The notes beneath the pieces are model-generated. The model made no database searches and was not told the DNA's origin. It saw only the letters and a list, made by a program, of their open reading frames with translations. DNA of 64,000 nt from Pedobacter sp. Bi126 (GTDB taxonomy: Bacteria; Bacteroidota; Bacteroidia; Sphingobacteriales; Sphingobacteriaceae), in assembly GCF_918698245.1 (NCBI RefSeq), contig NZ_CAKKMS010000003.1, forward strand, positions 1 to 64,000, given 5' to 3'. Within the stretch, counting starts at the first letter, position 1. Every line of letters begins with the position of its first letter. Positions 1-10,000 of this stretch are shown piece after piece. Made by a program: the position numbers and the translations under genes.

Positions 1-99
1 GAATCTTTCAATGCAAAGATCAAAGCTTTTAGAGCAACATCCAGAGGCGTTAGGGATATCAAGTTCTTCTTATTCAGATTATCGAAAATATATGCCTAA
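1..99 (+). CDS. Transposase C-terminus, ISAon1/ISL3-like (partial)
   Basis: Frame 1 is open from the first base and ends at TAA 97-99. It encodes 32 residues that include ESFNAKIKAFRA and KFFLFRLSKIYA. This matches the C-terminal end of DDE transposases of the ISAon1 group in the ISL3 superfamily, where an ESFN-x-K-K segment carries the last catalytic Glu. The rest of the gene lies upstream of the window, so it is not possible to tell whether the element is intact. No coding continuity links it to the minus-strand genes that follow. The family call rests on recognition of this short tail only. Confidence 0.75.
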   Translation, partial: ESFNAKIKAFRATSRGVRDIKFFLFRLSKIYA

Positions 100-130
100 A
101 GAATCCCCCAACTTTTCCGCTTGATCCCAA
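1..130 (+). mobile_element. Right end of an insertion sequence (approximate boundary)
   Basis: The transposase tail at 1-99 is followed by a short C-rich stretch around 102-128 (ATCCCCCAACTTTTCCGC), which is where the right terminal inverted repeat should lie. The left end is outside the window, so the repeat and any target duplication cannot be confirmed. The outer boundary is an estimate. From about 130 to 200 nothing recognisable is present before the terminator of the sigma-factor gene. Confidence 0.5.
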
Positions 131-210
131 TTGTCTCAAAAGTAAAAAACGCATCTCATTCGTCACTCCCGGCACTTCAACTGTTATTAATTTCAGCGAG
201 TATAAATAAA

Positions 211-238
211 AAAGCCCAGGCAAATATGCCAGGGCTTT
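211..238 (-). terminator. Rho-independent terminator of the ECF sigma gene
   Basis: On the minus strand the stem AAAGCCC pairs with GGGCTTT, extended by GGC/GCC after a T-T mismatch. A T-rich run follows (complement of 204-213). It sits 47 bases past the stop of the sigma gene. Confidence 0.85.
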
Positions 239-284
239 GGTTAAAATGTTCTTCAACGGGAATTGAGAATAATCTGATTAACGC

Positions 285-815
285 TTACATCACTTCTGAT
301 GTTGCAATTTCTTTAGAATACGTTTTTAAATATTTTTTAAGAATACCTCTCGCTACGTGGATACGCGTTTTTACTGTTCCAATCGGAATAGCTAACATAT
401 CTGCAATTTCGTGGTACTTATATCCTTCAAAATAACGGATAAAAGGCACATAATACTCTTCAGGTAATTGCGAAAGGGCCTTATCTATATCGCCTAACAC
501 AAATTTGCTCTCTGCCTGATTTTTAGTTGCACTATATGAAAGATTTGCAGAAGATATATCTTCGCTTTGCGTAATTAAAGTATTTGTTTTCACCAATCGG
601 CGATAGTTGTTAATGAAAGTATTCTTCATGATGGTAAACAACCAACCTTTTAAATTCGTACCTTCTTTAAACTTATTGTAATAAGTGATCGCTTTCAGCA
701 TCGTATCCTGAACCAAATCATTTGCGTCTTCTGCGTCTTTGGTAAAATTTAAAGCATAAGATCTAAGCGATACCGAGTGATGATTAACCAGATGATTGAA
801 TTCAAATTTTGTCAT
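285..815 (-). CDS. RNA polymerase sigma factor, ECF subfamily
   Basis: 176-residue sigma-70 family factor. Region 2 covers about residues 5-80: an acidic DANDLVQDTMLKA segment for core binding, then the -10 recognition helix GWLFTIMKNTFINNYRR. Region 4 covers about residues 112-165 and ends in a helix-turn-helix with IPIGTVKTRIHVARGILKKYL. The length is typical of ECF factors. No anti-sigma gene is adjacent: the upstream neighbour murB is 129 bases away and unrelated, and downstream lies an IS end. It resembles the FecI-independent, stand-alone ECF factors common in Bacteroidota. A TAAGTTTG motif on the minus strand at 888-895 fits the Bacteroidota -7 consensus. Target genes are unknown. Confidence 0.93.
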   Translation of the reverse strand: MTKFEFNHLVNHHSVSLRSYALNFTKDAEDANDLVQDTMLKAITYYNKFKEGTNLKGWLFTIMKNTFINNYRRLVKTNTLITQSEDISSANLSYSATKNQAESKFVLGDIDKALSQLPEEYYVPFIRYFEGYKYHEIADMLAIPIGTVKTRIHVARGILKKYLKTYSKEIATSEVM

Positions 816-944
816 GATATTTAGCTTTAGGTAGATAAAAAAACAAATGAATTATTGTTCATTCACTTAAACCTAAACAAACTTAGTACCAAAATTTTCT
901 GGCATGGTGTTAAAAGCGTGCAACTACATAATGGCAAGCTTTCG

Positions 945-1961
945 TCACAGAATATTTACTTCTCTTTCTAAAGTGACTCCAAAAGTAGACTTTACACTGT
1001 CTATAATCTGTTCAGAAAAATGATACACTTCTGTGCCAGTCGCATGCCCGTGGTTAACTAAAACCAATGCCTGGTTTTTCCAGGTACCTGTCTGGCCTAC
1101 CACTTTACCCTTCCAGCCACATTGCTCAATTAACCAGCCGGCCGCCAGTTTAATTTTATCATCGGCTGTAGGATAATGTACCACATCGGGGTGTTTCGCC
1201 ACAATATCAGCAAATTCATATTTTTCAATCACCGGATTTTTAAAGAAACTACCTGCGTTGCCAATAGTAGATGGATCAGGCAGTTTGCTTACGCGGATAT
1301 GCGATACAGCGGCTGAAACATCGGCAATATCCGGCTTTTCGATGCCCCTGTTCAGCAGCTCGGTTTCAATTGCACCATAGGAGGTATTAATTTTCGCTTC
1401 TACCGATAAACGGAAAGTAACGGACGTAATAATATATTGGCCCTTCAACTCACCTTTGAAAATACTTTCGCGGTAACCGAAATGGCAATCATCATAAGTA
1501 AAGGTTTTGATTTTCCCTGTTTTGATCTCAAAAGCACTGCAGCTTTCGAAAACGTCTTTAAGCTCTACGCCATATGCACCAATATTCTGTATTGGCGATG
1601 CACCCACTGTCCCAGGGATCAGGCTTAAATTTTCTACGCCTGCAAAATGATGTCCAACACAGTAGTTCACAAAATCATTCCATACTTCCCCAGCACCGGC
1701 TGTTATCAACACTTTATCATCAATCATTCTGGATTGAATACCTTTGATGCTGATTTTAACAACTAATCCCTTATAATCCTGAGTAAATAACACATTACTT
1801 CCTCCACCAATAACCAGGAGTTTTTGAGATTTTACGATTTCGTTTTTAAACAGTCTGGCTAAATCTGCTTCAGAAAATATCTCGGCAAAGTAACTTGCCT
1901 TAACATCGATACCAAACGAATTATACGGTTTTAACGAAATATTTTCCTGGATTTGAAGCAT
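945..1961 (-). CDS. murB: UDP-N-acetylenolpyruvoylglucosamine reductase
   Basis: MurB reduces UDP-GlcNAc-enolpyruvate to UDP-MurNAc with NADPH and FAD, the second committed step of peptidoglycan precursor synthesis in the cytoplasm. The 338 residues have the N-terminal FAD-binding motif VIGGGSN (about 50-56), the LSLIPGTVGASPIQNIGAYG flavin segment (about 112-131), the YRES loop of type I MurB, and GNAGSFFKNP with the proton-donor Ser at 238. The C-terminal LEREVNIL holds the catalytic Glu. Length and end match E. coli-type (type I) enzymes. A TACTTTTG motif at 1982-1989 on the minus strand is a plausible -7 element about 20 bases before the start codon. Confidence 0.97.
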   Translation of the reverse strand: MLQIQENISLKPYNSFGIDVKASYFAEIFSEADLARLFKNEIVKSQKLLVIGGGSNVLFTQDYKGLVVKISIKGIQSRMIDDKVLITAGAGEVWNDFVNYCVGHHFAGVENLSLIPGTVGASPIQNIGAYGVELKDVFESCSAFEIKTGKIKTFTYDDCHFGYRESIFKGELKGQYIITSVTFRLSVEAKINTSYGAIETELLNRGIEKPDIADVSAAVSHIRVSKLPDPSTIGNAGSFFKNPVIEKYEFADIVAKHPDVVHYPTADDKIKLAAGWLIEQCGWKGKVVGQTGTWKNQALVLVNHGHATGTEVYHFSEQIIDSVKSTFGVTLEREVNIL

Positions 1962-1981
1962 ATTGATTCTGGGTTATGCTG

Positions 1982-1989
1982 CAAAAGTA
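1982..1989 (-). promoter_or_regulatory. Candidate -7 promoter element of murB
   Basis: TACTTTTG matches the Bacteroidota TAnnTTTG consensus. No good TTG was found at the -33 position, so the call rests on one half-site and a suitable distance to the start codon. Confidence 0.35.
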
Positions 1990-2002
1990 AAATAAAAAAT
2001 AG

Positions 2003-2449
2003 TTAAGGAACGATTTTGGTAATCCCCTTATCGAAATTAAAGCTTAAAGTGTCGGCTTTTTCTCCTTCAACTACTACTTTCGAAAGCTGCCAGCCGATGA
2101 AAGCTGGTTTGGTTTTGGCAACGTCCAATAAATGGTACCTTTCTTTGGTTAATTTAGCACTAATCAACCCTACACTATCTGACGCTGCCTGACTCAAATG
2201 TTCTATCTCACCCTCGAGGACAGCTAAAGTATCATCTAATTCATTTCCTTTTTTTAGGCTATCAGTATAAGCCTTTGGTGAAATATTGTAAAGGCTATCT
2301 AATTTGGAACTATCGAAATTCAAATCCTGATTACTGTTTGCATATTTTGATTTTACAAGTGCAATAGCGCGATCTTTATCAGTCTTTTTACCACATGATG
2401 TGATGACAACTAGCGATAAAAGCACAAAGGCATGGTAAATTTTTCTCAT
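2003..2449 (-). CDS. Small lipoprotein of unknown function
   Basis: 148 residues. The signal peptide ends in a lipobox, VVITSC, with Cys about residue 19, followed by GKKTDKD. The Lys/Asp-rich start of the mature protein is typical of Bacteroidota lipoproteins. The remainder is helix-rich and soluble with many Lys and Asp residues and no motif I recognise. It lies 41 bases upstream of murB on the same strand and 72 bases downstream of another exported protein. The closing half (about residues 110-148) may form a small beta region. No function can be assigned. Confidence 0.75.
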   Translation of the reverse strand: MRKIYHAFVLLSLVVITSCGKKTDKDRAIALVKSKYANSNQDLNFDSSKLDSLYNISPKAYTDSLKKGNELDDTLAVLEGEIEHLSQAASDSVGLISAKLTKERYHLLDVAKTKPAFIGWQLSKVVVEGEKADTLSFNFDKGITKIVP

Positions 2450-2521
2450 GGCATAGGTTTAATAAAAAAGAACAAGCATCCTGCCAAGAATGAGTAAAGC
2501 ATAAAACAGCATTAGTAGACG

Positions 2522-3196
2522 CTATTTTTTTAATGGTTCATCAATTTTCTTTTTAATTGCCTTTCCTTCATTGGTCTGTTGTAACCGGTTCGAAAGGGCG
2601 TCGTATAATTCTGTAGGCGAGCTGAAATCAAACTCTTTAAAAAAACCTGGTATACTGATATACCGCACAAAGTTACCTAACTCCATTAATGCCACCGGTG
2701 AATCGGCATTTTGCTTAATAAAATTTAAAAACTTCCGTTCTTTTAATGCATTTGTGGCGTCACTGGTTTGCTGAAGATAAATTCCGCCACTAATTATTTT
2801 TGCAGGCGCCAAATTATATGGGTTTTCAATATCCAATTGAACATCTTCCAGAAAAATCTTTTTAAGATTAGCACTACCACCCGCAAACCATACTTTCTGT
2901 TTTATCTTCGATTTTATTTCAGCTAAAGTAACATCCCCACGTTCATCAATAAAAATAAAACCTTCTCTTAATAGCTGGCCCTCCAGATTGGATGTAGCCG
3001 ATAGTTGAAAATGATTGCCATCTATTGGCCTCACCAAAAACAAATCTGCTTTTCCTACTACTGGCGCATCACTTACCAGGTAAGCAAATTTTGCATTTTT
3101 AGGGTTTTGAACTACGCCTTCTACGGTGAATTTAATTGTTTGTGCATGTAAAGAGCCTACGAAAAGTAGCGCCACGCAAAAAATTAGTTTTCTCAT
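2522..3196 (-). CDS. Exported DUF4369-like protein
   Basis: 224 residues with a clear signal peptide ending about residue 18 (VGSLHAQ). The mature N-terminus, with the pattern TVEGVVQNPKNAKFAYLV, resembles the DUF4369 beta domain found at the front of Bacteroidota thiol-disulfide oxidoreductases. The C-terminal thioredoxin domain and any CxxC motif are absent. The last 90 residues are helical (ERKFLNFIKQNADSPVALME). This could be a stand-alone periplasmic binding partner, or a family member that lost its TlpA domain. The domain call is tentative. Confidence 0.6.
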   Translation of the reverse strand: MRKLIFCVALLFVGSLHAQTIKFTVEGVVQNPKNAKFAYLVSDAPVVGKADLFLVRPIDGNHFQLSATSNLEGQLLREGFIFIDERGDVTLAEIKSKIKQKVWFAGGSANLKKIFLEDVQLDIENPYNLAPAKIISGGIYLQQTSDATNALKERKFLNFIKQNADSPVALMELGNFVRYISIPGFFKEFDFSSPTELYDALSNRLQQTNEGKAIKKKIDEPLKK

Positions 3197-3251
3197 CGGC
3201 TTTATATTTATAACCTTAAATATAAAACTAATTAGTTAGTTAAAAAATATT

Positions 3252-3695
3252 TTAGTCATTTTTTATCAAACTTCTTCTCACAAATAATAATCCAAAAGCC
3301 TTTCCTTTTTCTTTGCCCCTATTCTTATGATGAACCTTATGTACTTTTCGCACGGCCTGCAAATAAGTGTTGTTGCTTTTAAAAGTTTTAAATCTCCGGT
3401 GCACAAACCAATCATGTACCACAAAATAAATCAGACCATATAAAGTAATCCCTAAACCGATAAAAAACCGGTAACTTAAATTATCTCGATCGGCATACAT
3501 TAAAAACAAGGATACTGCAGCAAATAATGCGGCAAACAGATCGTTCCATTCGAAGAATGATTTTGCTTTTTGGTGATGGCTTTTATGCATAAACCATAGT
3601 GGTCCATGGAATAAATACTTGTGTATAAACCAAGACAAGCACTCCATTGCTATGATGGTAAACAATACAATAAAGATGTTGATTAGTGCTGACAA
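3252..3695 (-). CDS. crtZ: Beta-carotene hydroxylase
   Basis: Non-haem di-iron membrane enzyme that adds 3-hydroxyl groups to beta-carotene, giving zeaxanthin. All four histidine motifs are present: HKYLFH (25-30), HKSHH (37-41), HDWFVH (94-99) and HKVHH (119-123). Hydrophobic helices lie at about 3-22 and 55-92. The 147 residues are somewhat shorter than the roughly 160-175 of proteobacterial CrtZ but include every metal ligand. No other carotenoid gene is in the window. It is divergent from the TetR gene, with 167 bases between the start codons, so the two may share a control region. Confidence 0.93.
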   Translation of the reverse strand: MSALINIFIVLFTIIAMECLSWFIHKYLFHGPLWFMHKSHHQKAKSFFEWNDLFAALFAAVSLFLMYADRDNLSYRFFIGLGITLYGLIYFVVHDWFVHRRFKTFKSNNTYLQAVRKVHKVHHKNRGKEKGKAFGLLFVRRSLIKND

Positions 3696-3862
3696 ATTTT
3701 CTAAACGATTGGTTTGTAAAGATATATAAACAGCGCAAGAAACAAAATTATGTCATAAAATTGTAAGCTTAATGCGCTTTTCAACAAACCTTTCATGACT
3801 AATCGTTTTTTAGCACTATTTTTGACTAAAATATTAAAAAAGTCAGAAAGTAGAAAAGTAAA

Positions 3863-4474
3863 ATGATTGTAGCCGATAAAAAGAGAGAGCAAATTATTGA
3901 TGGCGCTATAAAACGCTTTATCCATTTTGGTATTGGTAAAACCACAATGAACGATATCGCAGAAGATCTTTCCGTTTCCAAACCATCGCTTTATTATTAT
4001 TTCCCGGATAAGAAGCATTTAATTATTGGAGTAATAGAAAGGGTGTTTAACGACTTCTTTGAGTTGATTAAAAAGAAATACAATCCAGATCAACCTTTGG
4101 AAGACATTCTTTTCAGCACCATAGAAGTGAGGAACACTTTCTTCCAAAAATATTACATGTTAAGGATTACGGAAGGCATCCCTGATTTATTGAACGACGA
4201 TGTGATCAAAGGAAAGTTACAAATGCTTAAAAGCTCGGAAAAAGATTTCTTCGCAGAAATTTTTAGCCAGGCAAAAGGAAAGGGAGAAATTGAGCACGAT
4301 GATACTGCACATGTTGCAGAACTTTATCTGGAAAGTTTGATGGGCCTTTGCACCATGTGTATTATGGAAACCGGAAAAGATCTTTTCCCTGATAAAAAAG
4401 CATTAAACAAAATGACACTGAAGCAAAAAAACCTCACTACCATATTTGTGAGAGGTTTACGATGTTCAGACTGA
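3863..4474 (+). CDS. TetR/AcrR family transcriptional regulator
   Basis: 203 residues. The N-terminal helix-turn-helix is classical for TetR: REQIIDGAIKRFIHFGIGKT, then MNDIAEDLSVSKPSLYYYF (about 7-50). The all-helical C-terminal part (about 60-200) is the ligand-binding and dimer domain and is not conserved enough to name a ligand. It lies 90 bases upstream of the tolC-like gene in the same direction, the usual position of a local repressor of an RND operon. It is also divergent from crtZ. Regulation of the efflux operon is inferred from position. Confidence 0.92.
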   Translation: MIVADKKREQIIDGAIKRFIHFGIGKTTMNDIAEDLSVSKPSLYYYFPDKKHLIIGVIERVFNDFFELIKKKYNPDQPLEDILFSTIEVRNTFFQKYYMLRITEGIPDLLNDDVIKGKLQMLKSSEKDFFAEIFSQAKGKGEIEHDDTAHVAELYLESLMGLCTMCIMETGKDLFPDKKALNKMTLKQKNLTTIFVRGLRCSD

Positions 4475-4564
4475 AATACGGCGGCCGCAACAATGATAAA
4501 GCGATTGTAAACAGGCCACAAATTTTAAATAGATAAGAACCCAAAAACAAAAAAACAATACATT

Positions 4565-5905
4565 ATGCTTAGAGTAAAAATGGTAAGGTTAATGCTCGTA
4601 CTGCTAATCGGCACGGTTTTACCGCAGCTGGTGCTTGCACAGCAGCAAGTTACCTTAAAAGATGCGCTAACCTATGCGCTCCAAAACAACACCAAGATTC
4701 GAAACTCGAAATTGGATATTGAAGGCGGAAGATACAAGGTAGAGGAAGTTAGGGCACAGGCCTTGCCTCAAATTACAGGAAATGTCGGTTTAACTTATAA
4801 CCCTATTATCGGCCAGCTGGTTGCTAATTTCGGCGGACAGACACAGGCGATCAAATTAGGCCAGAACTGGAATTCGACTGCAGGTGTTCAGCTTTCGCAA
4901 CAATTATTCAATCAACAGGTTTTTACTGGCTTACAGGCTGCGCGATCGAGTGAGGAATATTACAACCTTACTTCAAAATTAACAGAAGAGCAGATTATCG
5001 AGCTGGTGGCCAACAATTACTACCAGGTTTTGGTAAACAGGCAACAGTTAAACGTAATTGATACCAATATTAAAAACGTTAAAATTGTAGAAAAAATTGT
5101 TTCCAACCAGTTTAAAAATGGTTTAGCCAGAAAAATCGATGTTGACAGGATCAATGTAAACTTAACTAATCTGAATACACAACGTGAGCAGGTGATTAAT
5201 GCCATTACCCAATTGGAGAATCAGTTAAAATTCTCGATGGGTATGCCGGTTTCTACGCCGATCAGCTTACCATTTACTGAATTAACAGAGGTAACTACTT
5301 TACCTGTATTTACAGACTCTATCGATCTGGCAAACAGAACAGAGGTTAAACTTTTGGATAATCAGGATAAACTTTTATCACTGCAAAGAAAGGCATACGT
5401 TGCCGAATATTATCCATCATTGGCTTTAACGGGTAATTATACCTACTCGAGCCAAAGTGATGGTTTCGATTTCCTAAAGTCTAATGCTGCTGCAATCGGA
5501 TATGGCGCATCGGCCGTTGGTCTGACTTTAAAAGTGCCAATTTTCAATGGTTTTTTAACACGTTCAAAAATCCGCCAGGCAGATGTGGATATTAAGAAAG
5601 CACGAGAGAGCAGAAAAGAATCTGTAAACTCGTTAAATCTGGCTTATGAGAATGCAAAAATCCAATTGCGAAACAACATCAATACCATTAAATCGCAACG
5701 TAAAAATGCGGATTTGGCGCAGGAAATCTACAAAAGCACACAAAACAATTATAACAATGGCTTAGCTTCTTTAACCGATCTTCTGGATACAGAAAATGCA
5801 CTTACTGAGGCACAGAACAGCTATACACAGGCTTTATTGAATTACAAAATAGCCGAAATACAATTAATCAAATCAAACGGGAATATTAAATCGCTAGTAC
5901 AATAG
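4565..5905 (+). CDS. TolC family outer-membrane efflux channel
   Basis: 446-residue outer-membrane channel component of a tripartite exporter. The signal peptide ends about residue 25 (LPQLVLAQ). The rest shows the repeated TolC pattern: an early VTLKDALTYALQNN segment, long coiled-coil helices (about 150-225 and 350-430), and matching repeats in each half. The motif SLTDLLDTENALTEAQNSY near residue 405 is typical of the family. It is the first gene of a three-gene operon, with two bases between its stop and the next start. It should form the trimeric duct through which the pump exports substrates. Confidence 0.94.
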   Translation: MLRVKMVRLMLVLLIGTVLPQLVLAQQQVTLKDALTYALQNNTKIRNSKLDIEGGRYKVEEVRAQALPQITGNVGLTYNPIIGQLVANFGGQTQAIKLGQNWNSTAGVQLSQQLFNQQVFTGLQAARSSEEYYNLTSKLTEEQIIELVANNYYQVLVNRQQLNVIDTNIKNVKIVEKIVSNQFKNGLARKIDVDRINVNLTNLNTQREQVINAITQLENQLKFSMGMPVSTPISLPFTELTEVTTLPVFTDSIDLANRTEVKLLDNQDKLLSLQRKAYVAEYYPSLALTGNYTYSSQSDGFDFLKSNAAAIGYGASAVGLTLKVPIFNGFLTRSKIRQADVDIKKARESRKESVNSLNLAYENAKIQLRNNINTIKSQRKNADLAQEIYKSTQNNYNNGLASLTDLLDTENALTEAQNSYTQALLNYKIAEIQLIKSNGNIKSLVQ

Positions 5906-5907
5906 AA

Positions 5908-6975
5908 ATGAAAAGAGTAATTACCATAATTATCGTAGTTGTTGTTGCCCTTGGTGCAATAGCTTATGTTTTAAGCAACAATAAAAAGAAGAACGAAGAA
6001 AAAACTGCTTTCATTGCTAAAGGTGGTGGCGCTGTTGCCGTTCGGGTTGCTCAGGTGGAGAGAAAAGCTGTGAATTTAGATTTTAGTGCAAACGGAAACT
6101 TTATCCCTAAACAAGAACTTAACTTCTTATCAGAAAATGCAGGTCGTGTTACGGCTATCTATGTTGATGAAGGTGACCGCGTAAGCAAGGGCCAGGTTTT
6201 GGCACGCGTTGATGCAGAAATTATCAATACAGACAGAGAAACTGCTGAGGCCACTTACCAGAATGCAGTAAGAGATGAGGCCAGATACCAAAGCTCATTC
6301 TCAACTGGTGGTGTTACGCAACAACAGTTAGATCAAGCTAAATTGGCTACAAAAAATGCAAAACTGCGTTTACAGGCTTCACAAAGAAGATTAAGTGATG
6401 CCAACATCAAATCGCCTATCAATGGTATCGTAAACAAAAGATACATCGAAGTTGGTGCTTTTGTAAATACCCAGGGCACTCAATTGTTCGAACTGGTTGA
6501 TGTTTCTAAATTGAAATTAAAAGTAAACGTTAACGAATCGCAGGTTGCCAATCTTAAAATCGGCGATCAGATCGAGATCAAATCTTCGGTTTTCCCAACT
6601 GATAATTTCTCCGGAAAAGTAACTTTCATCGCTGCTAAAGCCGATGCAACATTAAATTTCCCTATTGAAATTGAAGTAGAGAACAGTCACAAAAACACTT
6701 TAAAAGCCGGTATGTACGGAACTGCAATATTCAAGTTCCCTAAACAGGCGCCAAGCATTCTTATTCCACGTACTTCATTTGTAGGTAGTGTAAGCAGCAA
6801 TCAGGTTTTTGTATTGGATAAATCTAACAACACCTCTAAAATCCGTAATGTAGTAGCTGGCCGTATTTTAGGAGACAATGTTGAAATTCTTGATGGCTTA
6901 AAAGAAGGTGAAACTGTAATCACCAGCGGGCAGATTAACTTAACTGAGGGTACAGCAGTTAGTATCGTAAAATAA
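5908..6975 (+). CDS. RND efflux periplasmic adaptor (membrane fusion protein)
   Basis: 355 residues of the HlyD/AcrA family. An uncleaved N-terminal membrane anchor (about 4-23) is followed by the split biotinyl-lipoyl domain: GRVTAIYVDEGDRVSKGQVL (about 80-99), then IKSPINGIVNKRYIEVGAFV (about 167-186). Between the two halves is a short coiled-coil hairpin. The beta-barrel and membrane-proximal domains close the protein. It links the pump to the TolC-like channel. The start sits two bases after the channel stop, which implies translational coupling. Confidence 0.95.
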   Translation: MKRVITIIIVVVVALGAIAYVLSNNKKKNEEKTAFIAKGGGAVAVRVAQVERKAVNLDFSANGNFIPKQELNFLSENAGRVTAIYVDEGDRVSKGQVLARVDAEIINTDRETAEATYQNAVRDEARYQSSFSTGGVTQQQLDQAKLATKNAKLRLQASQRRLSDANIKSPINGIVNKRYIEVGAFVNTQGTQLFELVDVSKLKLKVNVNESQVANLKIGDQIEIKSSVFPTDNFSGKVTFIAAKADATLNFPIEIEVENSHKNTLKAGMYGTAIFKFPKQAPSILIPRTSFVGSVSSNQVFVLDKSNNTSKIRNVVAGRILGDNVEILDGLKEGETVITSGQINLTEGTAVSIVK

Positions 6976-7039
6976 GTTAGAGGGGATTTTTCGGCTTTAA
7001 AACGCGATACGCCAGTCGCAAAACGCAATACTAATTAAA

Positions 7040-10000
7040 ATGAAGATAACAGACATATCTATAAAAAGGCCTTCGCTGGTTATTGTGGTATTTACCGCAC
7101 TTACTTTGCTTGGGCTACTAAGTTACTTTTCGTTGGGTTATGAATTACTTCCAAAATTCTCTAACAACGTAGTATCTATTTCAACCATCTACCCTGGTGC
7201 TTCACCAAATGAGGTTGAAAATACCGTAACCAAAAAGATTGAGGATGCGGTATCATCAATGGAAAACATCAAGAAAATCAACTCTGTATCGTTTGAGAGT
7301 TTATCTACAGTTACCATCACCTTAACTGATGCGGCAAACATCGATATTTCCTTAAATGATGCACAAAGAAAGGTAAATGCTATTCTTTCTGATCTGCCTG
7401 AGGATGTAAAAACGCCGTCATTAAGTAAATTCTCTTTGGATGATTTACCGGTAATTACCATGTCGGCATCAGCCAATATGGATGATATTACCTTTTACGA
7501 TTTAATTGATAAACGTATTGCTCCGGTAATTTCGAGGGTGAGCGGTATCGCACAGGTTAACTTAGTTGGTGGTTCGGAACGCGAAATTCAGGTATCGTTA
7601 GATGCGGATAAATTACAAGGTTACAACCTTTCAGTTCCGCAGGTACAGCAATTAATTTTAAGTTCCAACTTAGATTTCCCTACAGGAAGTGTTAAAACCC
7701 AAAACCAGGATGTATTGATCCGTTTATCGGGTAAATACAGAAGTATGGAAGAGTTGAGAAACCTGGTTTTAACAACGACTAAAGATGGTGCACAGATCCG
7801 TTTAGGTGATGTTGCCGACGTTCAGGATTCGCAAAAAGAAACTGAAAAACTGGCACGTATCGATCGTAAAGCATCTATCGCCATCCAGATCATTAAACAA
7901 AGTGATGCAAATGCGGTAGAAGTGAGTAAAGGTGTACATGCCATTATTGCAAAACTTAAAACTGAATACGCAGCAAATAAATTAGACATCAGAATTGTTA
8001 ACGATAGTTCGATCTTTACCTTAGAATCAGCTGATGCAGTAATCCACGATTTAATCCTGGCGGTTATTTTGGTGGCTTTCGTAATGCTTTTCTTCTTGCA
8101 CAGTTTGCGTAACGCGTTAATTGTAATGGTATCGATTCCGGTTTCATTAATCGCTACGTTTATCGGGATCAGCTTGTTCGGTTTTACCTTAAACTTAATG
8201 TCGTTACTAGGTCTGTCACTCGTGGTAGGTATCCTGGTGGATGATGCGATTGTGGTACTGGAAAATATCCAGCGACACATGGAGATGGGTAAGAACAAAG
8301 TAAGAGCAGCATCTGATGCAACAAGAGAGATTGGTTTTACCGTAGTATCGATCACTTTCGTAATTGTGGTAGTGTTCTTCCCGATTGCAGTAAGTACGGG
8401 TTTGGTATCGAACATCTTACGTCAGTTCTGTATTGTGGTAATTATCGCAACGTTACTTTCGTTAGTAGCTTCATTTACCATTGTACCACTTATCTTCTCT
8501 CGTTTTGGTAAGTTAGAACGTATTGAAGGTAAAAACCTATTTGGCCGTTTCATTCTTTGGTTCGAGAAACAGTTAAAGAAATTTACCCTTTGGATTACCA
8601 GCATTTTAACATGGTCGTTAAACCATAAAGCTTTAACATTAGTTATGGTTGTGGTGATGTTCTTAAGTTCATGCGGTTTACTGGTAGGTGGTTTTATCGG
8701 ATCGGAATTCTTCCCTAAATCAGATAAGGGTGAGTTCCTGGTGCAGTTAGAGTTACCAAAAGATGCTTCTTTAGAGCAAACCAACTTTTTAACACAAAAA
8801 GCTGAGGCTTTCTTGGATAAACAACCAGAAATTACACAGTTAATTACTACAGTTGGACAATCGACCGGTGATTTCGGTGGTACACAGGCTACAGCCTATA
8901 AATCGGAGATTAATGTTAAGCTGGTTGAACGCGATGAGCGTAAAGGTGTTTCTTCAGATATTTTTGCCACTAAAATGAGCCGTGCACTGGCTAAAGAATT
9001 AATTGGAGCAAAAGTTAAAACCGTTCCGATCAGTATTTTGGGTATTGCAGAAAACGCACCGATCCAATTGGTGGTAATGGGTTCTGATTTAGATAGTGCT
9101 TTGAAGTATGCTGAAGGTGCTCAAAAAGTGCTTGCGGCTATCCCTGGAGCTACAGAGATTAAATTATCAGTAGAAAAAGGAACGCCTGAGATTAACGTTC
9201 AGGTAGACCGCGATAAGATGTCGGCCGTTGGCTTAACTTTACAAACTGTAGGCTCAACCATGCAGACTGCTTTTGCGGGTAATACCGACGGTAAATACCG
9301 TAAAGGTGAATACGAGTACGATATCAATATTCAGTATCAAAACTTCAACCGCCAGAATATTGATGACGTGCGTAACCTGATTTTTGTAAACAGCGATGGT
9401 AAACAGATCAAGTTATCACAGTTTGCAACCATTACAGAAGGTTCAGGTCCGAGTCAGTTAGAGCGTTTAAATAAATCTACTTCAGTATCAGTTAAGGCAC
9501 AGTCAATCGGTAGACCAACAGGAACCGTAGTTGCTGAGTTCCAGGCGAAACTGGAAGAGCTGCAAAAAAACGGCAAACTGAAAGCCCCAATTGGCGTAAG
9601 TTATAGCTGGGCGGGTGATCAGGAAAATCAGAGCGAAGGTTTTGGTACTTTGGGTATCGCTTTATTGGCTTCGATTATTTTGGTTTACCTGATTATGGTT
9701 GCGCTTTACGATAGTTTTATCTATCCGTTAGTGGTAATGTTTTCGCTGCCTTTAGCGGTAATCGGAGCATTGTTAGCTTTAGCTTTAACCAATAACTCAA
9801 TCGGTATCTTCACCATTTTAGGTTTGATTATGTTAATGGGTCTGGTAGCGAAAAACGCGATTATCCTGGTCGATTTTACCAACCACTTAAAAGCTGAAGG
9901 TAAAGAGACTAAAGAAGCGCTTGTATTGGCCAACCACGCACGTTTACGTCCAATTTTAATGACCACCATCGCCATGGTATTTGGTATGCTTCCAATTGCA

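Noticed and set aside
7822..8415. Long minus-strand frame inside the RND pump gene
   Set aside because: It is an antisense shadow of a highly conserved gene, rich in Ser, Thr and Ile as antisense frames of membrane proteins often are.
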